From Defluviitaleaceae bacterium (GTDB lineage: Bacteria; Bacillota; Clostridia; Lachnospirales; WQUN01): a stretch of 64,000 bases of DNA. The notes under the pieces are model-generated. The model did no database searches. It was not told the DNA's origin and was given only the letters and a program-made list of their open reading frames with translations. The translations under genes were made by a program, and so were the position numbers. The stretch spans positions 1-64,000 of the forward strand of contig WQVF01000009.1 in the NCBI GenBank assembly GCA_009781725.1, given 5' to 3'. Shown piece after piece: positions 6,954 through 15,448 of the stretch; position 1 is the stretch's first letter; every line of letters begins with the position of its first letter.

Positions 6954-8066
6954 ATGAAGAAAAAGAAAATTGCAATACTAACCGGCGGCGGCGACGCACC
7001 TGGCCTTAACGCGGTAATCTACTCTGTAGTACGTGCCTGTCACAATATGATGGACTGTGAAATTATCGGCTACAAGTTTGGATACCGCGGCCTTTACAAC
7101 AATGATTTTATGCCCCTGACTTTGGAGACTACATCAGGGATACTCCATAAAGGCGGCACAATGCTATACAATTCCAACAAAGATAATTTATTCGACTACA
7201 CCGTGGTAGAAAACGGTGTATCCGTTAAAAAAGATGTATCTCATGTAGGCGTTGACAATATGAAAAAAGAAGGCGTAGACGTCCTTGTGGTGCTTGGGGG
7301 TGACGGTACCCTCACAAGCGCAAGGGATTTCTCCCGTATGGGTGTAAACGTAATCGGTGTGCCCAAGACCATTGACAATGACTTAGGCGCAACGGAAATC
7401 ACCTTCGGATTCGACACTGCCGTCAACATCGTAACGGAAAACCTCGGCCGTCTGCATACCACAGCGGAAAGCCACCACCGTGTAATAGTAGTGGAAGTTA
7501 TGGGCCGTTCTGCAGGCTGGATAGCCCTGCACTCAGGAATAGCCGGTTCTGCCGATGTTATACTTATCCCGGAAATTCCATATAGCATGGAAAAAGTCGC
7601 AGAGAAAATTAATGAACGAAACGCCAGAGGCAAGAGGTTCTCTATTGTTGTTGTAACAGAGGGTGCCAAAGAAAAAGGCGGCTCTGCCATTGTTTCAAAA
7701 GTTGTAGATGACTCTCCAGACCCCAACCGCTTCGGCGGTGTTGCCGAGTATATCGCTAACCGCTTAGAAAAACTGGTAGATAACGAAGTCCGCCATTGCG
7801 TTCTGGGCCATATCCAACGTGGCGGCGAAACCTCTGCTGCAGACAGGCTCCTTTCAGCCAGATATGGCACCCGCGCAGCAGAACTCATAAAAGAAGGTAA
7901 GTTCGGCAATATGGTCGCACTTATAAGCGGAAATATGGCCCAAGTGCCCCTGGATGAAGTAATCGGTGATGCAAAAATATCCACTAGCGGTGACAAACTT
8001 GTTGACCCGAAGGGTGAACTGGTCAGAGTTGCAAAATCCTTGGGGATTTCTTTCGCAGATGCATAA
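6954..8066 (+). CDS. pfkA: 6-phosphofructokinase
   Basis: Phosphorylates fructose 6-phosphate in glycolysis. The 370-residue protein carries GGGDAPGLNA at 11-20, GGDGT at 115-119, PKTIDND at 137-143 and 'EVMGRSAGWIALHSG' at about 180. Gly in GGDGT is the ATP-type residue, while Lys in PKTIDND is typical of PPi-type and mixed group III enzymes. I therefore predict ATP as the phosphoryl donor, as in actinobacterial group III enzymes, but PPi cannot be excluded. At 370 aa it is longer than the ~320-aa allosteric PfkA. It is preceded by a good promoter, and its end overlaps lspA by 8 bases. Confidence 0.92.
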   Translation: MKKKKIAILTGGGDAPGLNAVIYSVVRACHNMMDCEIIGYKFGYRGLYNNDFMPLTLETTSGILHKGGTMLYNSNKDNLFDYTVVENGVSVKKDVSHVGVDNMKKEGVDVLVVLGGDGTLTSARDFSRMGVNVIGVPKTIDNDLGATEITFGFDTAVNIVTENLGRLHTTAESHHRVIVVEVMGRSAGWIALHSGIAGSADVILIPEIPYSMEKVAEKINERNARGKRFSIVVVTEGAKEKGGSAIVSKVVDDSPDPNRFGGVAEYIANRLEKLVDNEVRHCVLGHIQRGGETSAADRLLSARYGTRAAELIKEGKFGNMVALISGNMAQVPLDEVIGDAKISTSGDKLVDPKGELVRVAKSLGISFADA

Positions 8067-8580
8067 CAAACGCTCAATAAGCTTCATAATATATGGCATT
8101 GACGCCGCGGTGTTAATAGCCTTGGATCAGCTGGTAAAGTTCTGGGCCATTGCAAATTTGCAAGGCCAGCCGGAACGCCCGTTGATTCAGGGCTTTCTTC
8201 ATTTAACTTATTTGGAAAACACCGGTGCCGCCTTCGGTTTGCTTGCAGGGTTTAGTGGTGCGTCTTTGCTGTTTACCATTGTGAAGCTAGTGATTTTAGC
8301 TCTTGCAATTACTTATTTTATTAAACTACCGATGGAACCTAAGTTTATTATGCTGCGCATCCCGTTACTTCTTGTAGTATCAGGAGGTATCGGCAATCTT
8401 ATTGACCGGATACGTCTCGGCCATGTGGTGGATATGTTTGTCTTCCGATTTATTGATTTCCCAGTATTCAATGTGGCTGACATATATGTCACCGTGGGAG
8501 TAATTATGTTTGGAATTATGGCGTTATTTGTTGTCAAGGATGCGCCGCTATTTGGGACAACGTCCAAGGACAAGGCATGA
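8059..8580 (+). CDS. lspA: lipoprotein signal peptidase LspA
   Basis: The membrane aspartyl protease that cleaves prolipoproteins before the lipidated Cys. The 173-residue protein has four hydrophobic segments and the family motifs DQLVKFW (23-29), NTGAAFG (54-60), GGIGNLIDR (109-117) and FNVADIYV (137-144). D116 and D141 are the catalytic pair. The ATG at 8059 overlaps the end of pfk by 8 bases, and the stop overlaps rluD as ATGA, so the three genes are coupled. A longer open frame from 7966 lies inside pfk and is rejected. Confidence 0.96.
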   Translation: MHNKRSISFIIYGIDAAVLIALDQLVKFWAIANLQGQPERPLIQGFLHLTYLENTGAAFGLLAGFSGASLLFTIVKLVILALAITYFIKLPMEPKFIMLRIPLLLVVSGGIGNLIDRIRLGHVVDMFVFRFIDFPVFNVADIYVTVGVIMFGIMALFVVKDAPLFGTTSKDKA

Positions 8581-9500
8581 CCCGGCTCATAGTGGCCGAT
8601 GCCTATAATGATGCGAGGATAGATGTATTTTTATCAGAAAATATAGATGGTTTGAGCCGCAACACAGCTCAGCGCATAATATCGGAAGGCCATGTCACCA
8701 TCAATAATCGCGGGATAACAAAGAATACACGGCTTAAAACAGGGGATGAAGTGGTATGCATCACCCCCTCCCCTACTCCGTCTGAGGCAGAAGCCGAGGC
8801 CATCCCGCTGGATATTGTATATGAAGATGCTGACATTATTGTGATTAACAAACCTCAGAGGATGGTTGTCCATCCGGCAGCGGGTCATCATAGTGGTACT
8901 TTGGTAAACGCATTACTGCACCACTGCGGCGATTCCCTTTCTGGGATAGGGGGAGCCCAGCGGCCCGGGATTGTTCATCGTTTGGATAAAGACACATCAG
9001 GGTTGATAGTCGTAGCAAAAAATGACGCTGCCCACAGCAGTCTAACCAATCAACTGGCAAATCGGGAAATCGGTCGTATATATCAGGCAATATGTCTGGG
9101 AAACATAAAAAAAGACAGTCAGGATGTGAATGTACCAATAGGCCGCCATCCCCAGGACCGTAAAAAAATGGCCCCAATCACTCACGAAAAACGCAAAAGC
9201 CGTGAAGCACTGACACATATATCCGTGCTGGAAAGAATGCCCCGCTTCACATTGATTGAAGCCAAGCTGCACACAGGCCGCACTCACCAAATCCGTGTGC
9301 ATCTGTCATATATGGGGCATCCTGTCCTGGGAGACCTCCTTTACGGACTCAAAAAGCCGCCACTTGGTTTGACCAGTCAAGTGCTTCACGCAAAAAAGCT
9401 AAGCCTGCGTCATCCTTCTACCAATGAACTTATGGATTTTGAAATTCCCTTGCCGGATTATTTTCTTCAAGCACTGGAAAAGGTACGGCGAGTGACATAA
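8577..9500 (+). CDS. rluD: RluA/RluD family 23S rRNA pseudouridine synthase
   Basis: A 307-residue enzyme with an N-terminal S4 RNA-binding domain (about 13-65, 'RIDVFLSENIDGLSRNTAQRI' type) and the catalytic domain with HRLDKDTSG at 134-142, where D137 is the nucleophile. 'HTGRTHQIRVHL' at about 227-238 is the second family signature. It converts uridines of helix 69 or similar sites in 23S rRNA to pseudouridine. lspA-rluD is a conserved pair in Bacillota. Confidence 0.93.
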   Translation: MTRLIVADAYNDARIDVFLSENIDGLSRNTAQRIISEGHVTINNRGITKNTRLKTGDEVVCITPSPTPSEAEAEAIPLDIVYEDADIIVINKPQRMVVHPAAGHHSGTLVNALLHHCGDSLSGIGGAQRPGIVHRLDKDTSGLIVVAKNDAAHSSLTNQLANREIGRIYQAICLGNIKKDSQDVNVPIGRHPQDRKKMAPITHEKRKSREALTHISVLERMPRFTLIEAKLHTGRTHQIRVHLSYMGHPVLGDLLYGLKKPPLGLTSQVLHAKKLSLRHPSTNELMDFEIPLPDYFLQALEKVRRVT

Positions 9501-9519
9501 TTAAAGGGGAGAGTGAACC

Positions 9520-9975
9520 ATGGACAAGAACATCCTAGGCACCAATGTATGTGTGCAAGTTGCAATGGTAGTGCACGATATTGAGAAAACATCTCAGGAT
9601 TTTGCGGATTTTTTTGGGGTGGAAAAACCACAGTGGATTATCACCGGCCCTCCGGAAGAGGCCCAAACCGAATATCGAGGTAAACCTTCCAATGCTCGGG
9701 CAAAATTAGCGTTCTTTCCCCTTGGCGGGAATCTTTCTTTAGAGCTAATCGAGCCGGACATGGAGCCATCAACATGGCGCGAGGGCTTAGACAAAAATGG
9801 CGAAGGCATTCATCATATTGCATTCACCATAAAAGGAATGGGCGATAAAATCGCAAAGCTTGAGCAAAACGGCATGAAACTAATCCAAAAGGGTGAGTAT
9901 ACCGGCGGCCGTTATGCATATATCGATGCGGAAAGCACCCTTAAGACAGTGCTCGAATTACTGGAAAACGATTAA
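9520..9975 (+). CDS. VOC (glyoxalase-fold) protein, methylmalonyl-CoA epimerase-like
   Basis: A 151-residue protein of two beta-alpha-beta-beta-beta modules. 'VAMVVHDIEKTSQDFADFFG' opens the first, 'SLELIEP' supplies a metal-ligand Glu, 'GEGIHHIAFTI' at about 94-104 opens the second with a metal-ligand His, and 'VLELLE' closes it. This is the layout of methylmalonyl-CoA epimerase and related lyases/dioxygenases. It is longer than the ~135-aa epimerase, and no mutase or carboxylase genes are nearby, so the reaction is open. AAAGGGGAG precedes the ATG; a terminator follows. Confidence 0.75.
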   Translation: MDKNILGTNVCVQVAMVVHDIEKTSQDFADFFGVEKPQWIITGPPEEAQTEYRGKPSNARAKLAFFPLGGNLSLELIEPDMEPSTWREGLDKNGEGIHHIAFTIKGMGDKIAKLEQNGMKLIQKGEYTGGRYAYIDAESTLKTVLELLEND

Positions 9976-9983
9976 CATCAATA

Positions 9984-10027
9984 AAGGGTAGATACGATAA
10001 GAGCTTATCGTGTTTACCCTATTTTTA
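9984..10027 (+). terminator. rho-independent terminator after the VOC gene
   Basis: AGGGTAGATACGATAAG pairs with CTTATCGTGTTTACCCT around a 2-3-base loop and is followed by ATTTTTAT. It ends the VOC transcript just before the tldD ribosome binding site. Confidence 0.8.
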
Positions 10028-10046
10028 TACCCAAAGGGGGAACAAT

Positions 10047-11486
10047 ATGACACTCAAAGACAAGTTAGCTCAAGCCATGGCCACAGCCAAGAGCTTGGGA
10101 GCGGATTACGCCGATATCCGTCTCAAGGATATCCAAATGGAATCCATCAGTATGGAAAACGGCAGCGTATCCGCTGTAGTAAACAATCGCAGCCAGGGCT
10201 ATGGCATACGATTGTATGTAGACGGCTCTATGGGCTTTGCCGCATCCGCAGATATGGATGCCCTGGATGAAACCGTCCGGGAGGCCTATGCTATCGCTAA
10301 CGCCAGCCTGACATTACAGGCGCAAAAAATCAAGTTATCACCAAAAGAACCGGCAACAGGTACCTATTCTACACCAGTAAAAAGCGACCCCTTCACCGTA
10401 CCCTTGGCAGAGAAACTGGCTTTGCTAGAGGCTTGCTACAAGGAAATAAAGGCTGTCCCTGGTGTGGGACATAACTCTGTGGCTCTGGACTTCCGCAAAG
10501 ACGATGTAATCTATGCGGATACTGACTCCAGTTACATCGAGCAGAATTTCTGCCAATGCACATGTTATATCCAGACTTCGGCTACATCAGACTCAGATAA
10601 GCAAAATCGCAGCTATATGAATGTAATTAGAGGGGGTTTTGAGACTGTTCTCGAAGAAAAAATGCCGGAAATCTCCGCTCGCCTTGCTAAGGAAGTCGTA
10701 GAACTTATTAATGCCCCGGACTGCCCCAGCGGGGAGTTTGACTTGGTGATTAACCCCAACCAGCTTTTCTTGCAAATCCATGAAAGCGTAGGCCACCCAA
10801 CGGAGCTTGACCGGGTACTTGGCAGTGAGGCCGCTTTTGCTGGGCGTAGCTTCCTTGAGCCTGGAGACCTTAACAAGGATTTAATCTATGGTTCCGAGCA
10901 CGTAACCATAGTTGCGGACGCGACATGCGATAAGGGGCTTGGCACCTTTGCCTATGACGATGAGGGAGTACCGGCTCAGAATATTACCCTTATAGACAAG
11001 GGCAAATTCGTTGCTTTCCAAACCTCTAGAGACAATGCACCTATCATAGGTCAACCTTCCAGCGGTGCGGGTCTATCCGATGGATGGCGCAATCTGCCTA
11101 TCGTGCGTATGACCAATATTAATCTATTGCCAGGCTCAGGCACACCAGATGACCTTATCGCAGGAATCAAATACGGTTTTCTATTGGACCAAAATAAGAG
11201 CTGGAGCATAGACGACCTACGGGTTAATTTCCAGTTTGCTTGTCAGGTAGCCTATGAAATCAAGGATGGCAAACTAACGGGCAAATTCTTCAAAAACCCC
11301 ATCTATGCAGGCAAAACAACGGAGTTTTGGGGTAGCTGCGATGGTGTTGCCGGGCCAGAGTATTGGCAGCTTGTGGGCGTACCCAACTGCGGCAAAGGCC
11401 AACCTATGCAAGTAATGCGCGTGTCTCATGGCTCCTCCCCCGCCAGGTTTAGAAAAGTGAAAGTAGGTGTATCCGATGTTAAATAA
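10047..11486 (+). CDS. tldD: TldD family zinc metalloprotease
   Basis: The catalytic half of the TldD/TldE heterodimer, which trims unfolded peptides and in some bacteria matures or degrades RiPPs and antitoxins. The 479-residue length matches E. coli TldD (481). The active-site HExxxH is HESVGH at 245-250, followed by the conserved PTELDR. AAAGGGGGAA stands 5 bases before the ATG. tldE begins inside its 3' end, so the two subunits are coupled. No RiPP precursor is recognisable next to it. Confidence 0.95.
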   Translation: MTLKDKLAQAMATAKSLGADYADIRLKDIQMESISMENGSVSAVVNNRSQGYGIRLYVDGSMGFAASADMDALDETVREAYAIANASLTLQAQKIKLSPKEPATGTYSTPVKSDPFTVPLAEKLALLEACYKEIKAVPGVGHNSVALDFRKDDVIYADTDSSYIEQNFCQCTCYIQTSATSDSDKQNRSYMNVIRGGFETVLEEKMPEISARLAKEVVELINAPDCPSGEFDLVINPNQLFLQIHESVGHPTELDRVLGSEAAFAGRSFLEPGDLNKDLIYGSEHVTIVADATCDKGLGTFAYDDEGVPAQNITLIDKGKFVAFQTSRDNAPIIGQPSSGAGLSDGWRNLPIVRMTNINLLPGSGTPDDLIAGIKYGFLLDQNKSWSIDDLRVNFQFACQVAYEIKDGKLTGKFFKNPIYAGKTTEFWGSCDGVAGPEYWQLVGVPNCGKGQPMQVMRVSHGSSPARFRKVKVGVSDVK

Positions 11487-12795
11487 ACAAGCCGCTCAAG
11501 GCATAATCGAGAAGTTGACCTCTTATGTAAATGTGTATGCCACAGTCAATATCTCATATGGCAGCAATGGTACCACCCGCTTTGCCAATTCTGAAATCAC
11601 GCAAAATACTACCATTAACGACACTAGTGTGAGCCTTACGGTATACGAGGGCAAAAAAGAAGCCACATGCACCACCAATGTCTTGACAGAGGCCGGATTA
11701 AAGCAATTGGCAAAGGATGCCCAAGCGATGCTTCAAGTAGTACCGGAAGGTGAGTTCGAGGCTTTCCCAATGTCAAAGGAGCCCGTTAATGAAAGACCGT
11801 ACTCAGGAGAACTTGCCTCCGCTTTTGACACAACAGCTCGCGCCGCATATATAAAAGAAGGGGTTTCACATGTAAAAGACGGCTTTACCGCTGCTGGTGC
11901 GTTGGTACTGACCCAAAACGCCATTTCCGTAGGGGATAGCCTTGGGGCCTTCCGTTATGCAGCATACGACCAAGTGGCCTTTAACACAGTAGTCACCCAC
12001 CAAGACGGCACAGCCGGAGCCGGAGAATGCTGTTCTTATACCGATGCCCCTGATATCGTAGCAGAGTTTAAGAAAGCCCAGGCGACAGCTACCGCCGCAA
12101 TGGGAGCTGTAAGCCCTGAGCTTGGAGCACATACCGTGGTACTTTCTTCAACAGCCTTTGCGGACCTTGTAGGGCTTATGGGTTACACAATGGGTGCTTA
12201 CGCAGTAGATGACGGTACAAGCTTTGCCGTCGGCAAGATGGGGCAACAGGTTCTTGGTAAAAATTTTACGCTAACTGACGATGTAAACTGCCCATGCTCC
12301 CGACCTGTGTTCTTCGATTATGAAGGTACTCCCCGCCGCACGACTACGTTGATAAATGAAGGTGTGGTAGCTTCGTATCTTTATGATAATAAGTTTGCCG
12401 CAAAACATAAAGCCGAAAATACCGGCCATGCTGTCACAAACAAGGGCCGGGGCGGGTACCCTGCCAACCTGCAAGTTACGGGAGGCACTCAGTCCTTGGA
12501 AGAAATTATCGCATCTACCAAGAAGGGTATTTTCATCAACGAATTCCATTACACAAACTTTGTAAATCCTCGGACTTTACAGATTACCGGTCTTACGAGA
12601 AACGGTACCTTCATGATAGAGGATGGCAAGCTGACAACTCCGATAGCCACAGTGCGCTTTACAGAAAGCCTCCTGGACGCATTCAATAATATCACTGCTA
12701 TCACGAAAGAGCGTACAAAGACTAGCGGATGGATGGGGATTTCCCTGATGCCTGGGGCTAGGATTGAGAACTTCCATTTTACGAGTAAGCCATAG
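11476..12795 (+). CDS. tldE: TldE/PmbA family protein
   Basis: The non-catalytic partner of TldD, 439 residues from the ATG at 11476. It overlaps tldD by 11 bases; an in-frame GTG at 11467 is an alternative. It lacks an HExxxH motif, as expected for TldE/PmbA, and keeps the family's C-terminal region ('FINEFHYTNFVNPRTLQITGL' with NPRT-containing loop, then 'MGISLMPGARIENFHF'). It is needed to form the closed peptide chamber. Followed by a CATTGCGAG repeat and a terminator. Confidence 0.93.
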   Translation: MLNKQAAQGIIEKLTSYVNVYATVNISYGSNGTTRFANSEITQNTTINDTSVSLTVYEGKKEATCTTNVLTEAGLKQLAKDAQAMLQVVPEGEFEAFPMSKEPVNERPYSGELASAFDTTARAAYIKEGVSHVKDGFTAAGALVLTQNAISVGDSLGAFRYAAYDQVAFNTVVTHQDGTAGAGECCSYTDAPDIVAEFKKAQATATAAMGAVSPELGAHTVVLSSTAFADLVGLMGYTMGAYAVDDGTSFAVGKMGQQVLGKNFTLTDDVNCPCSRPVFFDYEGTPRRTTTLINEGVVASYLYDNKFAAKHKAENTGHAVTNKGRGGYPANLQVTGGTQSLEEIIASTKKGIFINEFHYTNFVNPRTLQITGLTRNGTFMIEDGKLTTPIATVRFTESLLDAFNNITAITKERTKTSGWMGISLMPGARIENFHFTSKP

Positions 12796-12810
12796 TGACT
12801 TAGTTTGACT

Positions 12811-12890
12811 CGTCATTGCGAGCGTTGCAAAGCAATCCAGAAACCGTGCAAACACGGGATTGCTTCGTCGCTTCGCTCCTCGCAATGACA
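12811..12890. repeat. GTCATTGCGAG-type dispersed palindrome, second copy
   Basis: GTCATTGCGAG (12812-12822) pairs with CTCGCAATGAC (12879-12889), and inner AGCAATCC pairs with GGATTGCT. It belongs to the family of the copy at 5313-5376 but has a longer, less perfect core. Confidence 0.85.
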
Positions 12891-12913
12891 TGCATGATAT
12901 TTTAAATAAGATG

Positions 12914-12947
12914 AACCGCTGGATATACAATATCCGGCGGTTTTTTG
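12914..12947 (+). terminator. rho-independent terminator of tldDE
   Basis: AACCGCTGGATA pairs with TATCCGGCGGTT and is followed by six T. It lies between the repeat and the MazG-like gene. Confidence 0.85.
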
Positions 12948-13014
12948 TTATATTATGGTGTATAATGGGAAACAGAGGCAAGGCAATAATTCAAACAATA
13001 ACGGGGGTAATATC

Positions 13015-13317
13015 TTGGTCGACTTAAAACAAATCCAAAAACGAATTTATGAAAACAAGCTAAACAAAGGCTTTAATGTAACCGACATCTACATGGAATT
13101 CTGCTATACACATGGTGAGCTGACAGAAGCCTGCGAAGCATATACGCAAAAGAAAGATGACTTAGGCGAAGAACTGGCAGACGTCGCAATCTACCTATTA
13201 GGCCTTGCGGAGATACTGGGTATTGACTTAGAAGCCGAAATAATGAGCAAAATGGATAAAAACGAAAAACGGCAGTTTATACGAGAAAACGGCATCCTTA
13301 AAAAGGTTGGTGGTTAG
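13015..13317 (+). CDS. MazG-like NTP pyrophosphohydrolase family protein
   Basis: About 100 residues of an all-alpha MazG-type domain: 'GELTEACEAY' supplies the first metal-binding Glu pair and 'DLGEELADVAIYLLGLAE' the ELAD pair. Such enzymes hydrolyse non-canonical or excess NTPs to NMP and pyrophosphate. The TTG at 13015 behind GGGGG fits the expected domain start; the ATG at 12955 lies in the low-complexity sequence right after the terminator and adds 20 Asn/Gly-rich residues, so it is less likely. It is followed 1 base later by the HD gene. Confidence 0.75.
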   Translation: MVDLKQIQKRIYENKLNKGFNVTDIYMEFCYTHGELTEACEAYTQKKDDLGEELADVAIYLLGLAEILGIDLEAEIMSKMDKNEKRQFIRENGILKKVGG

Positions 13318-13318
13318 C

Positions 13319-13951
13319 ATGGCGACTGTTTTATATCCTACAAAAGATGAAGCAAACATGATTTTACAATGGGCATCAGTGCAAAACCCAGGCCCCTGGA
13401 TTAACCATTGCAAACATGTAGCCAAGGTCGCTGAAACGATTGCGCATACCTGCGGTCTTGATACAGAGCGTGCATATGTATCAGGATTACTTCACGATAT
13501 AGGCTACTATGCTTATCGTGACGGCAAGGGAGAAACTTGCCATATCTATTCGGGCTATGAGATAATGGCAAAAAAAGGCTATCCTTTAATATCACGGATA
13601 TGCCTGACCCATTCCTTTGCATATCAGGACTTTAACGCATACGGCGGGTCTGATATGACCTGCTCCGAAGACGAAAAAATATTTATTTCCGAATTTATAG
13701 CATCAACGGCTTATGATGATTATGACAGGCTCATTCAGCTTTGCGATTGCTTAGCATCAGCCCAAGGCATATGTATAATGGAAAAAAGGATGCTTAACGT
13801 GGTTATGCGACATGGATTTAATGATTTTACGCTGAAAAGATGGGAATCCCAGCTTGCGCTAAAAAAATATTTTGATGATATATGCGGAAACATCTACAAG
13901 CTGTTTTATGATGAACTATTGATAGATATTTTTGAAAGGAGATTGCTATGA
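13319..13951 (+). CDS. HD domain phosphohydrolase
   Basis: A 210-residue protein with the HD metal site: H33 in 'CKHVAKVAETIA', the pair H59-D60 in 'SGLLHDIGYY' and a later Asp in the C-terminal helices. This is the minimal HD fold used by nucleotide and phosphate-ester hydrolases. It starts one base after the MazG-like stop (an in-frame TTG at 13307 overlapping that gene is an alternative) and overlaps the next gene as ATGA. Clustering with a MazG-type NTPase suggests nucleotide clean-up, which is inference. Confidence 0.8.
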   Translation: MATVLYPTKDEANMILQWASVQNPGPWINHCKHVAKVAETIAHTCGLDTERAYVSGLLHDIGYYAYRDGKGETCHIYSGYEIMAKKGYPLISRICLTHSFAYQDFNAYGGSDMTCSEDEKIFISEFIASTAYDDYDRLIQLCDCLASAQGICIMEKRMLNVVMRHGFNDFTLKRWESQLALKKYFDDICGNIYKLFYDELLIDIFERRLL

Positions 13952-14691
13952 AGCACATTAGATACAAACTCAAGGGCAATGACTTTAACGGTGCGCATCA
14001 TCGTTGGGTGCAGCCACCCCAGGTTTCCTATTTTGTCACCACCATAGACAAACATGGCAATACCAACGTGACTCCTACCACCATGGGTACATGTATCGGC
14101 CAAAATTATTTTTCTTTCACATTTTCCAATAGAAATATTAAGGACTGGGATTTGGATATCCACCCATACCAAGAAGGCATCAAGCAGGGATATGCCAATC
14201 TACGAGATAACCCTGAATGTGTAATAAGCTATTACGGTCATGCCAAAGTCATCCACACCCACAAGCTAGGTGATATGTGGACTCATTATATATGCGAAGT
14301 CATTGCAATCACAGTACATGAAGAGTTGGTAGACAAAAATGAAAACGGCCCATTGCCAGGGTATGGAATAATGCTAGCCGACCCACTTTTTGAAGTATAT
14401 ATCGGCAGAGGCACTACCCCAGAAACTGAGAGCTGGCGATTAGAATACGCCAGACTCAACATGGATACCCTTGAGCGCTGCCCAGAGTACATAGGCTGTA
14501 AAGACCATTGGACTGGTACCTTTAGTCAGTGGATACATGAAGAAGCAGATAGAGGAAAATTAACAAGCAGCGAGGTTAAAAGGGCACTGGAATTAGAAGC
14601 TCTATGGGCAAAAAATCCCCATCCTATAAAAAACGCTGCTGTAAAATCAGAACTGACCCAGCTATTAATAAAAGCAGTTAAGGAGATATGA
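13948..14691 (+). CDS. flavin reductase-like FMN-binding protein
   Basis: A 247-residue protein whose first ~170 residues resemble the flavin reductase domain (DIM6/NTAB family): 'PPQVSYFVTTIDKHGNTNVTP' type opening, 'SFTFSNRNIKDWDL', 'NLRDNPECVISYYG' and 'HYICEVIAI'. Such proteins bind FMN and reduce flavin, metals or quinones. The C-terminal ~70 residues are helical and charged. Last gene of the MazG-HD-flavin operon, coupled by an ATGA overlap. Substrate unknown. Confidence 0.75.
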   Translation: MKHIRYKLKGNDFNGAHHRWVQPPQVSYFVTTIDKHGNTNVTPTTMGTCIGQNYFSFTFSNRNIKDWDLDIHPYQEGIKQGYANLRDNPECVISYYGHAKVIHTHKLGDMWTHYICEVIAITVHEELVDKNENGPLPGYGIMLADPLFEVYIGRGTTPETESWRLEYARLNMDTLERCPEYIGCKDHWTGTFSQWIHEEADRGKLTSSEVKRALELEALWAKNPHPIKNAAVKSELTQLLIKAVKEI

Positions 14692-14717
14692 TAAAGGCAG
14701 AGTTGTTCCACAATAGT

Positions 14718-14791
14718 TATAGTCGTTCTACTTGAAAATGAGCTCGCTCATTTTCAAGTAGAATTACTATATAGCAAATTAATTCGCTATA
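14718..14791. repeat. two abutting palindromes of the TATAGT and TATAGC types
   Basis: The first (14718-14771) has ~25-nt arms from TATAGT..TTCTACTTGAAAATGAG to CTCATTTTCAAGTAGAA..ACTATA. Sharing its last bases is a second palindrome, TATAGCAAATT/AATTCGCTATA (14770-14791). The latter type recurs at 40057-40079 and as the ends of 47069-47184. Confidence 0.8.
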
Positions 14792-14815
14792 TGCTTTTCT
14801 TCCGGTCGCATAACA

Positions 14816-14845
14816 ATAAAAACGGCACATTTCCCAAATGTGCCG
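14816..14845 (-). terminator. terminator of the small membrane protein gene (minus strand)
   Basis: CGGCACATTT and AAATGTGCCG (14823-14832, 14836-14845) form a perfect 10-bp stem with a 3-base loop. Read on the minus strand it is followed by TTTTTATTGTT, so it terminates the gene at 14917-15162. On the plus strand the tail is only CAGTTTTC. Confidence 0.75.
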
Positions 14846-14916
14846 CAGTTTTCAGCCATTTCCCAATTTTGTTTTTTTTGGTAAAGGTTTTTTTCTTCCG
14901 GTCATATGTAATACTT

Positions 14917-15162
14917 CTACGATAAAATACCCACCAACCCTACAGCCATAAAATACAATAGAGCACACACCGCCATTGCTGCAATGGCGATTACTAGACG
15001 TCCAACAGATACCTTGCGGCGGTCGCGCTTTACCCGGGCCTTGGCCTTGGTTTTCGCGGTTGCCGTATTTTTATGCTCCATTAAATCAAAATCATCTTCC
15101 TCGAAGGTCGGCATATCAGGCAGTTGATTTCGCAAATCCATTAGTTGGTTTCCTTGGTCCAT
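14917..15162 (-). CDS. small single-span membrane protein
   Basis: An 81-residue protein, not recognised. The N-terminal half is acidic and hydrophilic ('DMPTFEEDDFDLME'), the middle is strongly basic ('KTKAKARVKRDRRK'), and the last ~28 residues are one hydrophobic segment ('LVIAIAAMAVCALLYFMAVGL'). It is therefore tail-anchored with the N-terminus in the cytosol. The ATG at 15162 is 9 bases after GGAG; a GTG at 15177 would add five residues. It is divergent from the M23 peptidase gene and could be linked to the cell envelope or division, which is only position-based. Confidence 0.7.
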   Translation of the reverse strand: MDQGNQLMDLRNQLPDMPTFEEDDFDLMEHKNTATAKTKAKARVKRDRRKVSVGRLVIAIAAMAVCALLYFMAVGLVGILS

Positions 15163-15352
15163 ATTATCACACTCCACGGGTAGGGCTAGCTACCCTCCGA
15201 AACTAAGAGCTCCTCGAATGTGGGCTGCTACTACGCCCACATTCAACCCTTCTTATATTATAGAAAACTACACTACTAAGCCTTTATCGTCAAGGGCAGT
15301 TGTAAGTATTTAATAGTTTCGTAATATTTTTTCATATATTTTTAACTTTTAC

Positions 15353-15381
15353 TTGAAATAACCTTTTTCTTGTGATAGACT
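15353..15381 (+). promoter_or_regulatory. sigma-A-type promoter of the M23 peptidase gene
   Basis: TTGAAA at 15353-15358 and TAGACT at 15376-15381 are 17 bases apart, 68 bases before the ATG. The divergent region of 286 bp also holds a GAATGTGGGC/GCCCACATTC hairpin at about 15215-15244, in the leader of the minus-strand gene. Confidence 0.55.
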
Positions 15382-15448
15382 CTGTTACAGAACCGTTACA
15401 GAAGTTTGTGAGTGCCTATAAAATTAATAGAGGATGTGAATCCCCCCT

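Noticed and set aside
7241-8077. Long minus-strand open frame across pfk
   Set aside because: A shadow of the pfk gene, rich in Ser/Pro/Thr without family signature.
10047-12795. TldD/TldE as part of a RiPP biosynthetic cluster
   Set aside because: No precursor peptide, cyclodehydratase or immunity gene nearby; these proteins are common housekeeping proteases.
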